Assembly (NCBI RefSeq): GCF_036320965.1
Contig: NC_092286.1
Coordinates: 25,386,977-25,450,976, forward strand
Direction: 5' to 3'
DNA length: 64,000 nt
Source of the DNA: Panulirus ornatus
Lineage: Eukaryota > Arthropoda > Malacostraca > Decapoda > Palinuridae
Under the pieces are notes generated by a model that had not been told where the DNA came from, ran no database searches, and saw nothing but the letters and a program-made list of their open reading frames with translations. The position numbers and the translations under genes are program-made. Below, one piece after another: positions 43,301 through 56,600 of the stretch. Numbering within the stretch: position 1 is the first letter of the stretch; every line of letters starts with the position of its first letter.

Positions 43301-44091
43301 GGGTCTCTGACACTTAAAGGTTGTGGAAATGGTTTGTTGCAAAAATGCTTTGGGATGATTCTGCATGCAACAACATGCTTTACGGGCAGGAAGTTTTGCA
43401 CATAAAACACATAAGTATTAGAACCCTATGTGATTTCTCTATTTGGCAACAAGACAGAGACTAATTTGACATGTGTGAAGTACAAGGCACCTCTAAGAAT
43501 TTCATTGGGTTTTTAATGAAATTTTATTCCATACATCATTTATATTTTTCTTAAAATCCTAATGATGAAAGATTATATATCAAGCAAAGAAAGTGGAATG
43601 TTATTTACTAAGCTTGTCACCATTAAGTAAGGAAAAGCTGTGGGCAGTAAGTATATGTATGGCTAGCCCAAAAGCCTCGAGGCATGATTTCAGGTAATGT
43701 AACAGGAATTTACGTGGAAAATGATAAAAGTACAGACTTACAAGATTTTTCTTGATTTTGAACAAATTATATATACTGCAGCAAATTTGTAACATTGTGC
43801 TTAAGTTTGAATGTGTATTGATTCAAAAGTAGGTATTGATTCAAAAGTACATGATAGAAACTGAAGAAATATTTCCCATTACTTACGTTTCTCGGCATAT
43901 GTGATCAACTTTGTCCTGTTTGGGAAAAAATGGATGGCAGCTTCACAAGATTCATCAGTTAGGCCATAGTTTGAATAATTTCAGATGTAGAAGCTGCAAA
44001 AACATATTTTTTTTGTGATGAATTTGTTGGAATTCTCATTTCCAGAAGTTTAGTTTTTTCTTAGCTCAAGACTGATGGCCAAGTGTGTGTG

Positions 44092-44172
<81 letters not shown>

Positions 44173-44349
44173 CCTGTTTGGGAAAAAATGGATGGCAGCT
44201 TCACAAGATTCATCAGTTAGGCCATAGTTTGAATAATTTCAGATGTAGAAGCTGCAAAAACATATTTTTTTTGTGATGAATTTGTTGGAATTCTCATTTC
44301 CAGAAGTTTAGTTTTTTCTTAGCTCAAGACTGATGGCCAAGTGTGTGTG

Positions 44350-44421
<72 letters not shown>

Positions 44422-44913
44422 TTACATTTATTAATCTTTCAGTGTACATTAGTGTAATTTTTTTATTACATTGGCATCAGTTACTTATTACCCATGTACA
44501 TCCTGCGGTCAAGGTTTTATTAAGGATCTTATGACAACAGGACAAGACTGAGTGCACAAAGATTGCTTGTTCTGTGTGACCAGTAGTAACCTGGAAGAAA
44601 AGTTTAAACCAAATGATTTAAGTGAAATAGGGCATAGTTCAAAGCCTTAACTGGGGAAGACTTAATACAAAGGGAAGAGATTAAGAGTTTGAGAATGGCA
44701 CTCCATGATTGTACCCTCAATATGTTAACCCCAGCACCTACTTCTCCCCGTCATCGTGGTCCACCTATCCCTTACTCATACCCTCCCCACACAATGTGCC
44801 CTTTTGTATCCATTCAAATGCCCATTACCTGCCCCAACCCACGCCCAGTGGTATCCCCACAGCCCCTCCTAAACTTCATCATGTTCACCCTTTCCCTCAG
44901 CCCCCTAACCTGC

Positions 44914-44975
<62 letters not shown>

Positions 44976-47788
44976 CCCCCCCGACTCCTCTCACCCTCAC
45001 CCAAACTCCCAGTCCCGTCTCTCCACTACAGCCCTCCCTCACCCAAATTCCATAACTTCCTCCAAGTTTATGTCACATATCAACCATAGGTCCAGCTTTT
45101 CCCTTCTTTCCTTGAAGGAGACTGTTCCGTGATTATGGGTGACTCGCTGGGCAGAAATGTGGGTAAACACTTGGTGGTAAATTCAAGAGCTAAGAGAATA
45201 GTCCACTTCTACCATCGTGCCAGAATTTCTCACATTAAACTAAAGGTTGAAGATATTAAAGTACCGACTAAAAAGTCATGTTTAGTAGTAAATATTGGGA
45301 GCATCGACATTTACCATAAAAATTCCAATTCAGAAGCTATCGTAGAAGAATACAATAAGCTGGTTGGTACCCTTAAAGACAGATAACATTGTTACAGTTG
45401 GTGCTCCCCTGTAACTTAATTTAGGTAACTACACCCTAAGTAGAGTGCTAGGCGTAAGTGAGAGACTGCATCACTTGTGCATGGATGCTAACATTGGCTA
45501 TTTAAATCTCTTGCTCTAATTCATAATATACAAGTAACTATACAACAGAGACAGCATTCAGTTCGGCAGTAAAGGGCTAGAACTCTATGGTGTGTGAATC
45601 AAAGATTAGATTCCTTACAGTTATACAGGAATTTCTTTTTTCTTTTTGAACCCCATTAAAGGTCAGTTTGTTGACATCCAATGGGTGATTGAGGTCAGGT
45701 CATATTACATGTAACATGAAGGAGGTCAGGTTTAATGCCCTCCACTCCACTAGACATCGATTTCAGGGATGCAGGTCATGGGGGCTCATCATACTCAGGT
45801 CTAAAAATAGCCAGTCACCAAATCATGCCACTAGTCTCCAACAGAAATCACTCAAGTAAATTAAATGGACTTTACATTAATATAAAATTCATCCGAAATA
45901 AAATAGCTAAATTGCATTGTTTGGTAAACAGTGAACATGTTTATATCATTGGTTTAACAGAGACACTTCTGAACATGAAAAACAATGGTCTGATTAGTTA
46001 CTTCAATCCACCGGACCACAAATTATTTGTAAGGGACAGAGACGGTTGAGGAGGCAGACTTGCACTGTATGTAAAATCTTACCTAGTCCCCATCTAAATT
46101 TAGATGGCAACGTCTGATGCTGTTGAACATTTGTGTGTTCAGATTAGCGCAGAATCTTCCAAACTTTAACTTTACATAAGCATCATTTATAGACACCCAA
46201 GTCAGCCAGCAGATAGTAACAGTCATGTGTAAGAGTTTACGGTAGGCAGTAAAGGATAAAGATTCGATCACTATTGGGATTTTTATCTTTGGGAAATCAA
46301 CTGGCAAACTATCTCAGGTGTAGAAAGTGAATCTGCTAGACTTATCAACTTTGTCAAAGACAATTATCTCTACCAAACCATCACCGAGCATGTGTAAGCC
46401 GGGAGGTGGGATGACGAAGTAAAGCTTCTGATGAAAGAAAAAAGAGAGTTGTAGGGTCAGTACTTACAAAGAAGCTGTGCAGAAGATAAGGCAATGTATA
46501 AGACAAAGTGAGAGGAGGTTATGTCTAGAGGAAAAAGGGACGAATAGTAGTTAGTGTCAGCTACTATTGGCAAACTTCAGGGAGAATAAGATGTTTTAGG
46601 AGGTTACCAGTGTGAGAAAAACAAGAAAAGATTAGCACATTAGTGAAAGGACCAAATTGGAGTGTAGTAACAAGCAGTGTTGTGTTGAAGAGGAGATGGA
46701 GTGTGAATTTGAAGGATTTTGTGCTCTATCTTTTATAGTGACCCACTTGGCCCAGGAAAATAACATGCCTCAGTCGAGGCTATTCACACCTCAGTCAAGG
46801 CCATCTCAGGTGAAAGAGAAAAGTTATAGAGAAAGAAAGTAGATATTAATCTGGCCCATTCAAGTTCTTGTAGACCTGACTCTTCAAGGATGAATCATTC
46901 TGTGAAGAGGGATGGACAAAACAAGGAAGGGTATTCTACAGCTTAGTTGTTCAGGAGAAGGAGGCACTGTAACAGCCAATCCTTGAATGACCAGTCTTCG
47001 TACACAAGCTATGGGAAGCAGTAGCCAAGTTCATGACACGCGTCCAGACTTTGGGGATGGGGATGTGTAGACAGTGTACGAGAACATTGGCCAATGTAAT
47101 ACCTGTAGAATAGAGAGAGCAACAACATTGCAGTATACAGAAATTGAAAAGCGGATATGCCAGAATTAATGAGGTGGAAGACTTTGGTTCCACTCTGGTT
47201 CATAGAGAGGTAGAGGATAGACCACCCCAGATGTCTGAGCAGTATTCCATACTTGGACGAATAAAACCCCTGTGGATATAAAGCAGCTGCCAGCAACAAA
47301 AATAATTACGGCTCTAATACAGTACTCCAAAGTTTTGAGACGCAGGCTGTGTGATCATTATGTAAGGTTTGCTGGTTATAGTGGAAGATATGGTTATGCC
47401 CAACATGTTTGTATATTATAAGGAGGTTGAATTTTGGTGCTATGAAATTGAATAGAGGGAAACAAATCCACTCTTATTCTGTAGCCTCTGAGGCAAGGTC
47501 CTGGAAAACTACTTTCTTCCAATCTTGTTCAGTTGTCATCTCCACCTGATGTTATTGTAGAAGTATTACTCATGAGGCAAAGTCCTTTATCCATAGAAAG
47601 TTTCATAACTTTTTTCACTAATGGGTGTTTTTAGTGCTGAGAATACTTTAGTGGTTATTCTTGTGGTAAAGCCTCTTTTTTCATCTCTCTCTCCTTTGTG
47701 GACAAAATTAGTCTCTCATCATAAACATTCTCTCATTCCTTGATGCACTTACTCATTGTATAATATTTTTGTTTGCTGTCCAAAACAA

Positions 47789-47846
<58 letters not shown>

Positions 47847-50557
47847 TCAGTGTGTGTGAAGGAATGCTCTTTCTGGTCTATTTTGCTTTTTCATATAAAC
47901 CAAAACTTTTGTTTCGTCTTGGAAACATGCATTGATGCAGCATTTCTAAATGAAGGGAAACCATTCAAACCTCTCTAGCTATCATTCTGTAGCTTTTGCT
48001 TAAAGTATTTTAGAAGCCTTTGAATCTCCATTTGCATGTCTTCAAGCATTATGAATCTTGGTTTTCTCCTTGATCATCCACATAGTTTTTGAAGTGCATA
48101 TCATCGATGATGTTTGATCATCCTCATCATGAGACTGTCAGAAATCCTGTGATGTTGCTTTTCATAGACTTGATCTCTAAGCTTCCATTGATTGGCTCTT
48201 CTCCAACCTTGTGTTGTATCTCTGTTCCGTTGATTGAGCAACCCAGATCAAGAAATTGAAAAAACACAGAAAAACTTCACAAGCAAAATTGATGCTTTGG
48301 AGCACATGAGCTGCCATAAGAGATTGAAAAAATCAGACTGTTTATTCAAGAAAGGAGGAGGTAGAAATACTTGATGATTTATGAATGGTAGCAAGAAAAA
48401 ATGCATGAAAAGTAACATTTGTAATCTGAAAGCTTCCCATCTTGGAAGATACAGAATTATCAAGAGTGAAAAAATTCTTGGGAACATACCTGGAAGATTT
48501 TTGTCTTTTTTTCATACTTGATCACCATTACCCATGTTAGCAAGGTAGCATCAGGTACAGACACAGAGTTTACATCCACTCACATTCATTCTCTTGCTGA
48601 CTCATGTAATGCACTGAAACCTCAGCTCCCCATCCACAACCAGGCCCCATGGACCATTCCATTGCTTACCCTGGAATTTCACATGCCCTGATTCAGTCCA
48701 TTGACAGCAAGTTGACCCCAGTTTACCACATCGTACTAGTTCACTCTGTCCCATGCATTCCTTTCACCCTCCTGCATACTCTGGCTCCAATTGCTCAAAA
48801 TCTTTTTTCACTCCATATTTCCATCTCCAATTTGTTCTCCCACTTCTAACATATATCCTCTTTGTCTTCACTGGTTCTCTCCATATGTCCAGACGATTCC
48901 AGCACACCTTCTTCAGTTCTCTCATCCACACTTTCTTTTTTATCACCACACCTGTCTTTTACCCTTTCATTTCTTATTTGATCAAGCCACCTTACACCAC
49001 ATATTGTCTTCAAACATTACATTTCCAACACATCCACTCTCTTCTGCACAGCCTTGTTTTTAGCCCATGCCTTGCATACATATAGTATTGTTAGCACTAG
49101 TATACCTTCAAACATACTCATTTTTGCTCCACCTCCATGGTTCCATTTACTGCCATGTCCACCCCCAGGTATCTAGAACACTTCACTTCCTCCAACTTTT
49201 CTCCATTCAAACTCACATCCCAAGTAACATATCCTCCAATGCTGCTAAACCTAATAACCTTTCTTTTATTCACGTTTACTCTCATCTTCCTCCTTTTGCA
49301 TACTCTTCCAAATTCTTTCACCAGCTTCTGTCATTTCTCATTCGAATCTGTCACCATCAACAAACAACAGCGGACTCACTTCTCATGCCATCTCTTCCCC
49401 AAAGACTGCACACTCATCCCTCTCTCCAAGATTCTCGCATTTACCTTTGTCCCCATCTCATCCATAAACAAATTGAACGACCATGTGGGTATCACACACA
49501 CATGCAACATACCATTCACTACCCTTTCTAATAAGCCCACCTCCCATCTTTTGCATACTACATTCATCTCTTGCATAGGCTAGCACTGCTTCCCTAAATG
49601 CCTCCCATTCCTCACCCACTCCCCTCTCATCATTTGATTTCACCTTTTGCCATTCTACTCTCTTTTTTTTTTTTTTTCATACTATTCGCTATTTCCCGCG
49701 ATAGCAAGGTAGCGTTAAGAACATGTCTCTCTTTCAAGCTCACTTGTTTTCATCACTTTTTCTCACCAATTGTATCTTTTTATGAGAAGTTATTAAAAAG
49801 AAATACAAGTGACCTGCAAAAAGACTTGTAAGAGCAGTAGCATCAAAAAGAAACAGTGTAATTCATTAAGCAAGAAATGTGGTGAGAACTTTGTGTTATC
49901 TGTCTATCTGTATATCTGACACCTGTTACCTCCTGGAACTATCTCAAGGGAGTGGCCATGACAACAGAGTCTTCATAAGTAATGAACTCCAGTGCTGCTT
50001 CTTACGCTTTAATTCCTCACCCTTAGCAGATCACCGACTGAGGGCAATTCAAACGTAGTGTTTGCAGAGGCTCCTACCTGATGTTCCAACTGACTACTAC
50101 CTAATGTGTCTTCCTAATGTTCCAAACTCCTACTACTGTATAATGCTCCCACCTAATGTTCCTGCCTGCTACTACTTAATGTTTCTACATTTTGCACTAG
50201 CCTAAATGTTTCTGCCTACTATTTCCATCTATTGCTCTTTCCATTTTGCAAAAAGGCAGGGCTAGTCCATAGTGCTCACCACAGAAAATTTTAGTTAAGA
50301 AGAATGAGCTTTGTGAGTTAAGTGTGTTTGTGGATAGAATGCCGGTAGTTCTCATGTAGAAAAGGGTGAAGGAAAAGATAGCTACATGAATCAGAGGAAT
50401 GTAACATGATAACCGCTGAAGTTCTAGCTCACTACAAAGCAATCACTAACCCTTCCAGTACCCAGATGGGTAATACTGGTAGTATGTTCTCAAAAGTGTG
50501 TTCATTTCTTCCCTCTCAACTGTGGTATTCCTCAGGAATATACCATCTACTCTTCTT

Positions 50558-50603
<46 letters not shown>

Positions 50604-53600
50604 CTTTGTCGCTGTCTCCCGCGTTTGCGAGGTAGCGCAAGGAAACAGACGAAAGAAATGGCCCAACCCCCCCCATACACATGTACATACACACGTCCAC
50701 ACACGGAAATATACATACCTACACAGCTTTCCATGGTTTACCCCGGACGCTTCACATGCCTTGATTCAATCCACTGACAGCACGTCAACCCCTGCATACC
50801 ACATCGCTCCAATTCACTCTATTCCTTGCCCTCCTTTCACCCTCCTGCATGTTCAGGCCCCGATCACACAAAATCCTTTTCACTCCATCTTTCCACCTCC
50901 AATTTGGTCTCCCTCTTCTCCTCGTTCCCTCCACCTCCGACACATATATCCTCTTGGTCAATCTTTCCTCACTCATTCTCTCCATGTGCCCAAACCATTT
51001 CAAAACACCCTCTTCTGCTCTCTCAACCACGCTCTTTTTATTTCCACACATCTCTCTTACCCTTACGTTACTTACTCGATCAAACCACCTCACACCACAC
51101 ATTGTCCTCAAACATCTCATTTCCAGCACATCCATCCTCCTGCGCACAACTCTATCCATAGCCCACGCCTCGCAACCATACAACATTGTTGGAACTACTA
51201 TTCCTTCAAACATACCCATTTTTGCTTTCCGGGATAATGTTCTCGACTTCCACACATTTTTCAAGGCTCCCAAAATTTTCGCCCCCTCCCCCACCCTATG
51301 ATCCACTTCCGCTTCCATGGTTCCATCCGCTGACAGATCCACTCCCAGATATCTAAAACACTTCACTTCCTCCAGTTTTTCACCATTCAAACTCACCTCC
51401 CAATTGACTTGACCCTCAACCCTACTGTACCTAATAACCTTGCTCTTATTCACATTTACTCTTAACTTTCTTCTTCCACACACTTTACCAAACTCCGTCA
51501 CCAGCTTCTGCAGTTTCTTTTTATCAGTAAATCATTCTCCAACACATAACCCAGTTTACCCATATGCTAACAACTCAACTCAGCATTCTGCCTCCTTTCT
51601 CAGATCCACTCCATTTTTCTTCCTTAATCTGAGTCTAATCTTATCACATTTGCTATAGACTTTGATTTGCATAAGATTTTATAGTGAGAAAGACATAACT
51701 TAATAATGCCTATCAAACCCAGTATCTTATTTCTCCTCCAAAAACTTGCAGCATTCCTGTATAATAGATTGCGCAGTAATTCTGCATGTCAACACCATAA
51801 ACATCCTTGGGATCGTATTAATGTCTTAGGTGTTTTGGAAACCTTTTGTTATGCAGACAACTGAACCTGCCTCTAGAAAACAGGAAGTCTTCATCTGATG
51901 CAGATTTTTTTCTTGTGTTTCTCAAATCAGAAAAACAATTATGTAAAAAGCATTCCCTTTTGTCAGCCATAACAATCTGACCTCAAAATTTGATGCACTA
52001 TCCATGCACTATGTTACTGGCTCTCTTTGCTTCAGCTATAATTTTCGTTTCCTCCCTTAAGAGCTGGGTGCCTTCCTTTGTCATTAAGTGAGGAATGCAG
52101 TACTTCACAAGTCACTTCATCACATGATTGCTTTGTGATCATTGGTAGCCCAAGGATAGATCATCGAGATTTAGTGCACTACTCATATAGTAAAATCTGT
52201 ACTTTCTCTTATACCTCCTGATACTTGTGGTATGCCCTTTTTTAAAAGGCAGATTTTTCACCTCATAACCTCAAAGATTATGAATACTACTTTTTCCCCT
52301 TTATCTCTTTTTCCCCTTTTTCTGATTATTCAAGGCCTGGCCTTGGTAAGGACTCTTGTCCAAGACTAGAGCTTGTAACGTGAAAATGTAATAAAGTTAC
52401 CCACCAAGCATGAAACACAAGGAAATGTGGACTGACTTAATAGTTTAGACATCCAGTTAATTGTTAGGAAATTTTATTTTTGTCATTTTCAAATAGTACT
52501 AAATGTCAAGAATTCCAATGTAATGGTTTTAGCATTAACAGGAGTATGCATTATGTATGTTACAATTTGGTGGAATGTGATTTGTATCAATCTTATAGCA
52601 TGCCATTTGTATCTTTTTCTGTTTGTTTGTGTCAATTGCATTCCCATGCTCATATTACGGTAGGTTCTCTCAGAATCATTCTCAAGCATTTCACTCATCC
52701 AAGAGTATCCACGCCTTTAAGTGGGGAAGACACAGTAACCATTTTTGAAATATTTAATGAAGAATTAGGCATGATCGTTTGGCTGCCAAAGAAGTATAGG
52801 GTTACGACATAGTAGCACTAAGAAATATATTCTTTCAAAAGAATGTGGGATTCTTCAGCAATTATGTGTATGAAATGTGTAGAAATAGGAAGATAAGAAA
52901 AGACACAGGAAGGTATAAATGAAAAAAAAATTATATGAAGGATGGTACATTTTTTAAGGTAATATAGAAAGGGAGTATGTGTCAGATCCTGAAATGAACT
53001 GCAGTGTGAATGTGGCCAAAAGGAAGGGCCATAATGAAAAAAGAACACTTCTCCCATATTAGGGCTTCCATGGGTATTAATAACTGATGCATGTGTTTTG
53101 ATAGATGATTCATTTTTTAAAGATATTTACTTTGACTAATTTTTAGAATTTTATAGTAAAACTTTAGTTTATTCATGATATTATTGATACATTTACATGA
53201 GAGTACTTGTTCATATCCCAGAGATTTTATTGTTTATCTCTATGGTATATTGCGTCCCTAAACACCGTATGTAATGTATCGATATAGTTTTATAGTTTTG
53301 TTTTATTGTCCCTTTCACCAAATGATTTACCTATGATTAGGTAGCATATCCTTTGGATACATTTTTTTACAGTTTGTTGTAAGAATAGGTTCCCTCTGGA
53401 AGTGAATGAACAATTAGAAGATTTTGACTCATATTCTTCTCAAATTTTGTGCTACAAATACACTGCAGTTAGTTAACGTTCCTTCAAAACTTCACCTTTG
53501 TTGTAGTCATTGTCATACTCCATATCTCTGTATTTTCTTGCACCCTAAGTCCTCCTCACCATTTCCTCTATAATTTAGTATTTTGATAATGATTTATATA

Positions 53601-56600
53601 CTGGTACAAGACAAAACATTATGCATGATGTAAGTATGATAATATTTAACATATACTATAGCTTAGTGCATGTCTCATAATGCTTACTCATCATAAACAT
53701 TAAGCTTGTGGTACTTTTTCTCAGCATTACCACTAGATAGGAACTGGGTGACTGTCATGTTGATTATATCATATTTGTTCCCAGTGACTGGTTCATTCAT
53801 TTTAGAATATTGATTACAAAGCTGATGGTTACCCTGTTTCTAGATAATGATGTGTTGATATGCCAGTAAAGCTGTAGATATTAATATTACTTTTGTTAAT
53901 GTTATCACATCTTTGGATAATATGATGGTAAATTATAATTTCATAGAAATTCTTTTTAGTATTCCTCCAAACTTCCAGTCATACGTATGACGTGAGTTCA
54001 GTATTTTTCTGGGTGTGAGAAGTCTCTTTTGAGAACTGCTTCTGTTTACAAGATATCTCAGATTTGTGAACTTTTCAGCGTAATAACTGATATTTTTTGA
54101 GAGGATGAAATAGTCATACAGTAGAACAATGATTATTCAAGTGTTCTGTATTGTGCCATTCTCAGATTCTTTTTATGAATGGATATGAGTATACGTGATT
54201 TTCTTCATGATAATAAATCATAAGAAATCAGTATCACGTTTACACAGGAGCGCATATGAATTAAAAGGATGAAACTGAATATCTAAAAACTGATTTAGAA
54301 GTAAACAGTAAGCTATTTGCATTTCCAATTGCACAATACAGAGGCGGCAGTCAGTATTAAACACATGGTTAATAATGGTTGTGATAACATTAATGTTGAA
54401 CACTTGTCCTGCATCATCTGTGGTAAGGGCCTGCTAATGCTTCCTGTATTGGTGATATATAGTCTAGTAGCTTTGGAATGTGCATGAACTTATTTTGTTA
54501 TGAAATGTAGGCATTATACCTATTTTGAACTGTGAGCCCTTTAGATAGTAATTCTTAGACTTTTCTGATTAGAAGTACCTCAGTTATCAGCATTTTGTTG
54601 AATTGATATTGGTTATTTTATGGACTAAGATTGTATAATTAAGGAGCTGCACTACAAAAGGAATTGATTGTTACCAAAATTGGTCCCTCAGTTGATTTCC
54701 AAAACTAGTATATTTAGACTTCTTTCTTATAAACTATATCTTTAAGCATAAAACATTTATTATATTATTTGTTTATTTGATATATAAAGCCAAAGCAAGA
54801 TGTCAGTGAAACCTCAACTAGGCTGTCAAAAACTTTCCAGGATTACAACATAAAAGCCATTTATGTAACTTCTGTACTGGGCTGTCAGAAAGTTTTCTGG
54901 TAGCACACAAGCACTATTTTTTTTCCCCTAAAGACATTCACAGCAGCCAGCAGAGGTAACTATCTTCCTGCACCATTGCACTTGTGAGTTACCAGATGGC
55001 AACTCTTATTTCATGATTTACAAGACTCTTTTATACAAAGCCCATAAGACACATGGTACTGTGTTCACGTACTGGTAAGTTCAGCTTTTAGAACTCGGGT
55101 ATATGTGACCCAGCTAAAGTTATGAACTGGTTTTCTCAGACAATCTGTTTACCATGGATTTACCAATCTATTCACTTGCATCAGGATTTATTTTTCCACC
55201 ACTCCTTCACCTCTTCACCCCATCATTTAAACTCTTCTGGAAGTAACCTGTTTTTGTAACATTTTTTTTTTTTTTTCATACTATTCGCCATATCCCGCAT
55301 CAGCGAGGTAGCGTTAAGAACAGAGGACTGGGCCTTTGAGTGAAATCCTCACTTGGCCCCCTTCTCTGTTCCTCCTTTTGGAAAAAAAAACAAAAAAACG
55401 TATATATGGAAATAAAAAGAGCGTGGTTGAGAGAGCAGAAGAGGGTGTTTTGAAATGGTTTGGGCACATGGAGAGAATGAGTGAGGAAAGATTGACCAAG
55501 AGGATATATGTGTCGGAGGTGGAGGGAACGAGGAGAGATTATATGTTTGTGGACAGAATACCAGCAGTCCTCACATGGTTGATGCAGAAGGACAAGACAG
55601 CTATCTGGGTCAGAGGAGTGCAACTTGACAAAATATAGTGATGCTATGTGTGCGTGTGTTTGGAGACAGATGGGGGCAGTAAAGCATTAAGTGTTGTGTT
55701 ATTCATAGAAGATGTATCATTGGCATTCTTTCGCCTGTTTCCTTGCGCTACCTCGCTAACGTGGGAGACAGCGACAAAGCAAAATGAATGAATAGATAAA
55801 TTGAATTGTTGTAGTAAAGATGGGTGATGTCTATAGTGGAGATGGGAAGGTGTAACTCATGTAAGTTTGAGGAGTGTGCTTGCAGATACATGTCTGTCTG
55901 GAGGGATGGTATTTAAGACTGAGGTGGGAGGACAGTTCTTTATTTCATGTCAAGTCATTTCAGTGAGCTTATGTTTTTTGTCAGTGCTATTTAGGGAGGA
56001 GAGATATCTGATAGCATAGATTGTTAAAGTTTGAGGTAGTGTTAAGCTTTGCATTTCTATTTACGGGTTGGTGATTAATTATTGAGTGTTTTATATGCGA
56101 GCATACTATGACAGGATTGTATAGGAAGGATCTCCCTTTCATTATGTAGGTTTTGAGATTTTGTTTTAGTAAGGAAGCTAATGATTGTTTTAAGTGCCCT
56201 GTTTTGTGTGGTTTGCAGCTTTGTTATGTGTGCTTTTGAGAGACTGGACAGCCAGGTAGGCAAGACAAAGTTTAGGGTTAAGAAGATGAATTGTTTTTAG
56301 AGGATACTAAGGGATGTTTTGTTGTCCAAATTTGGTTCCAGTTTTTAGTTTGAGAAATGAATGTTGTCTGTGTGTGTCATATGTGATGCCTAGAATAGTT
56401 AGCATTTTGTAAAGTGGGTGAAGATTAGATTTGTGTCTTTCTGGGATTAAGAGATTGATTGAAATCATGCTTGGAAAAACAATTATACACAGGCTCTTAG
56501 CCTGATTCAGCATGGTCCATTCAAAATCTTACTTCATTTATGTAAAGGAAGATTTTATTACTGTTTTAGGGTTTTTACATATAGATATAATACAAATATT

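Noticed and set aside
44094..44276. Frames made of repeated Ser-Leu
   Set aside because: Pure translation of (TC)n.
50560..51517. Target-site duplication TTCTTTTT for copy I
   Set aside because: The left flank is low-complexity T/C sequence, so the match cannot be distinguished from chance.
52480..52812. 110-codon frame as an alternative syndapin exon in intron 8
   Set aside because: No family similarity and no good flanking splice sites; Cys/Tyr/Phe-rich composition typical of chance frames.
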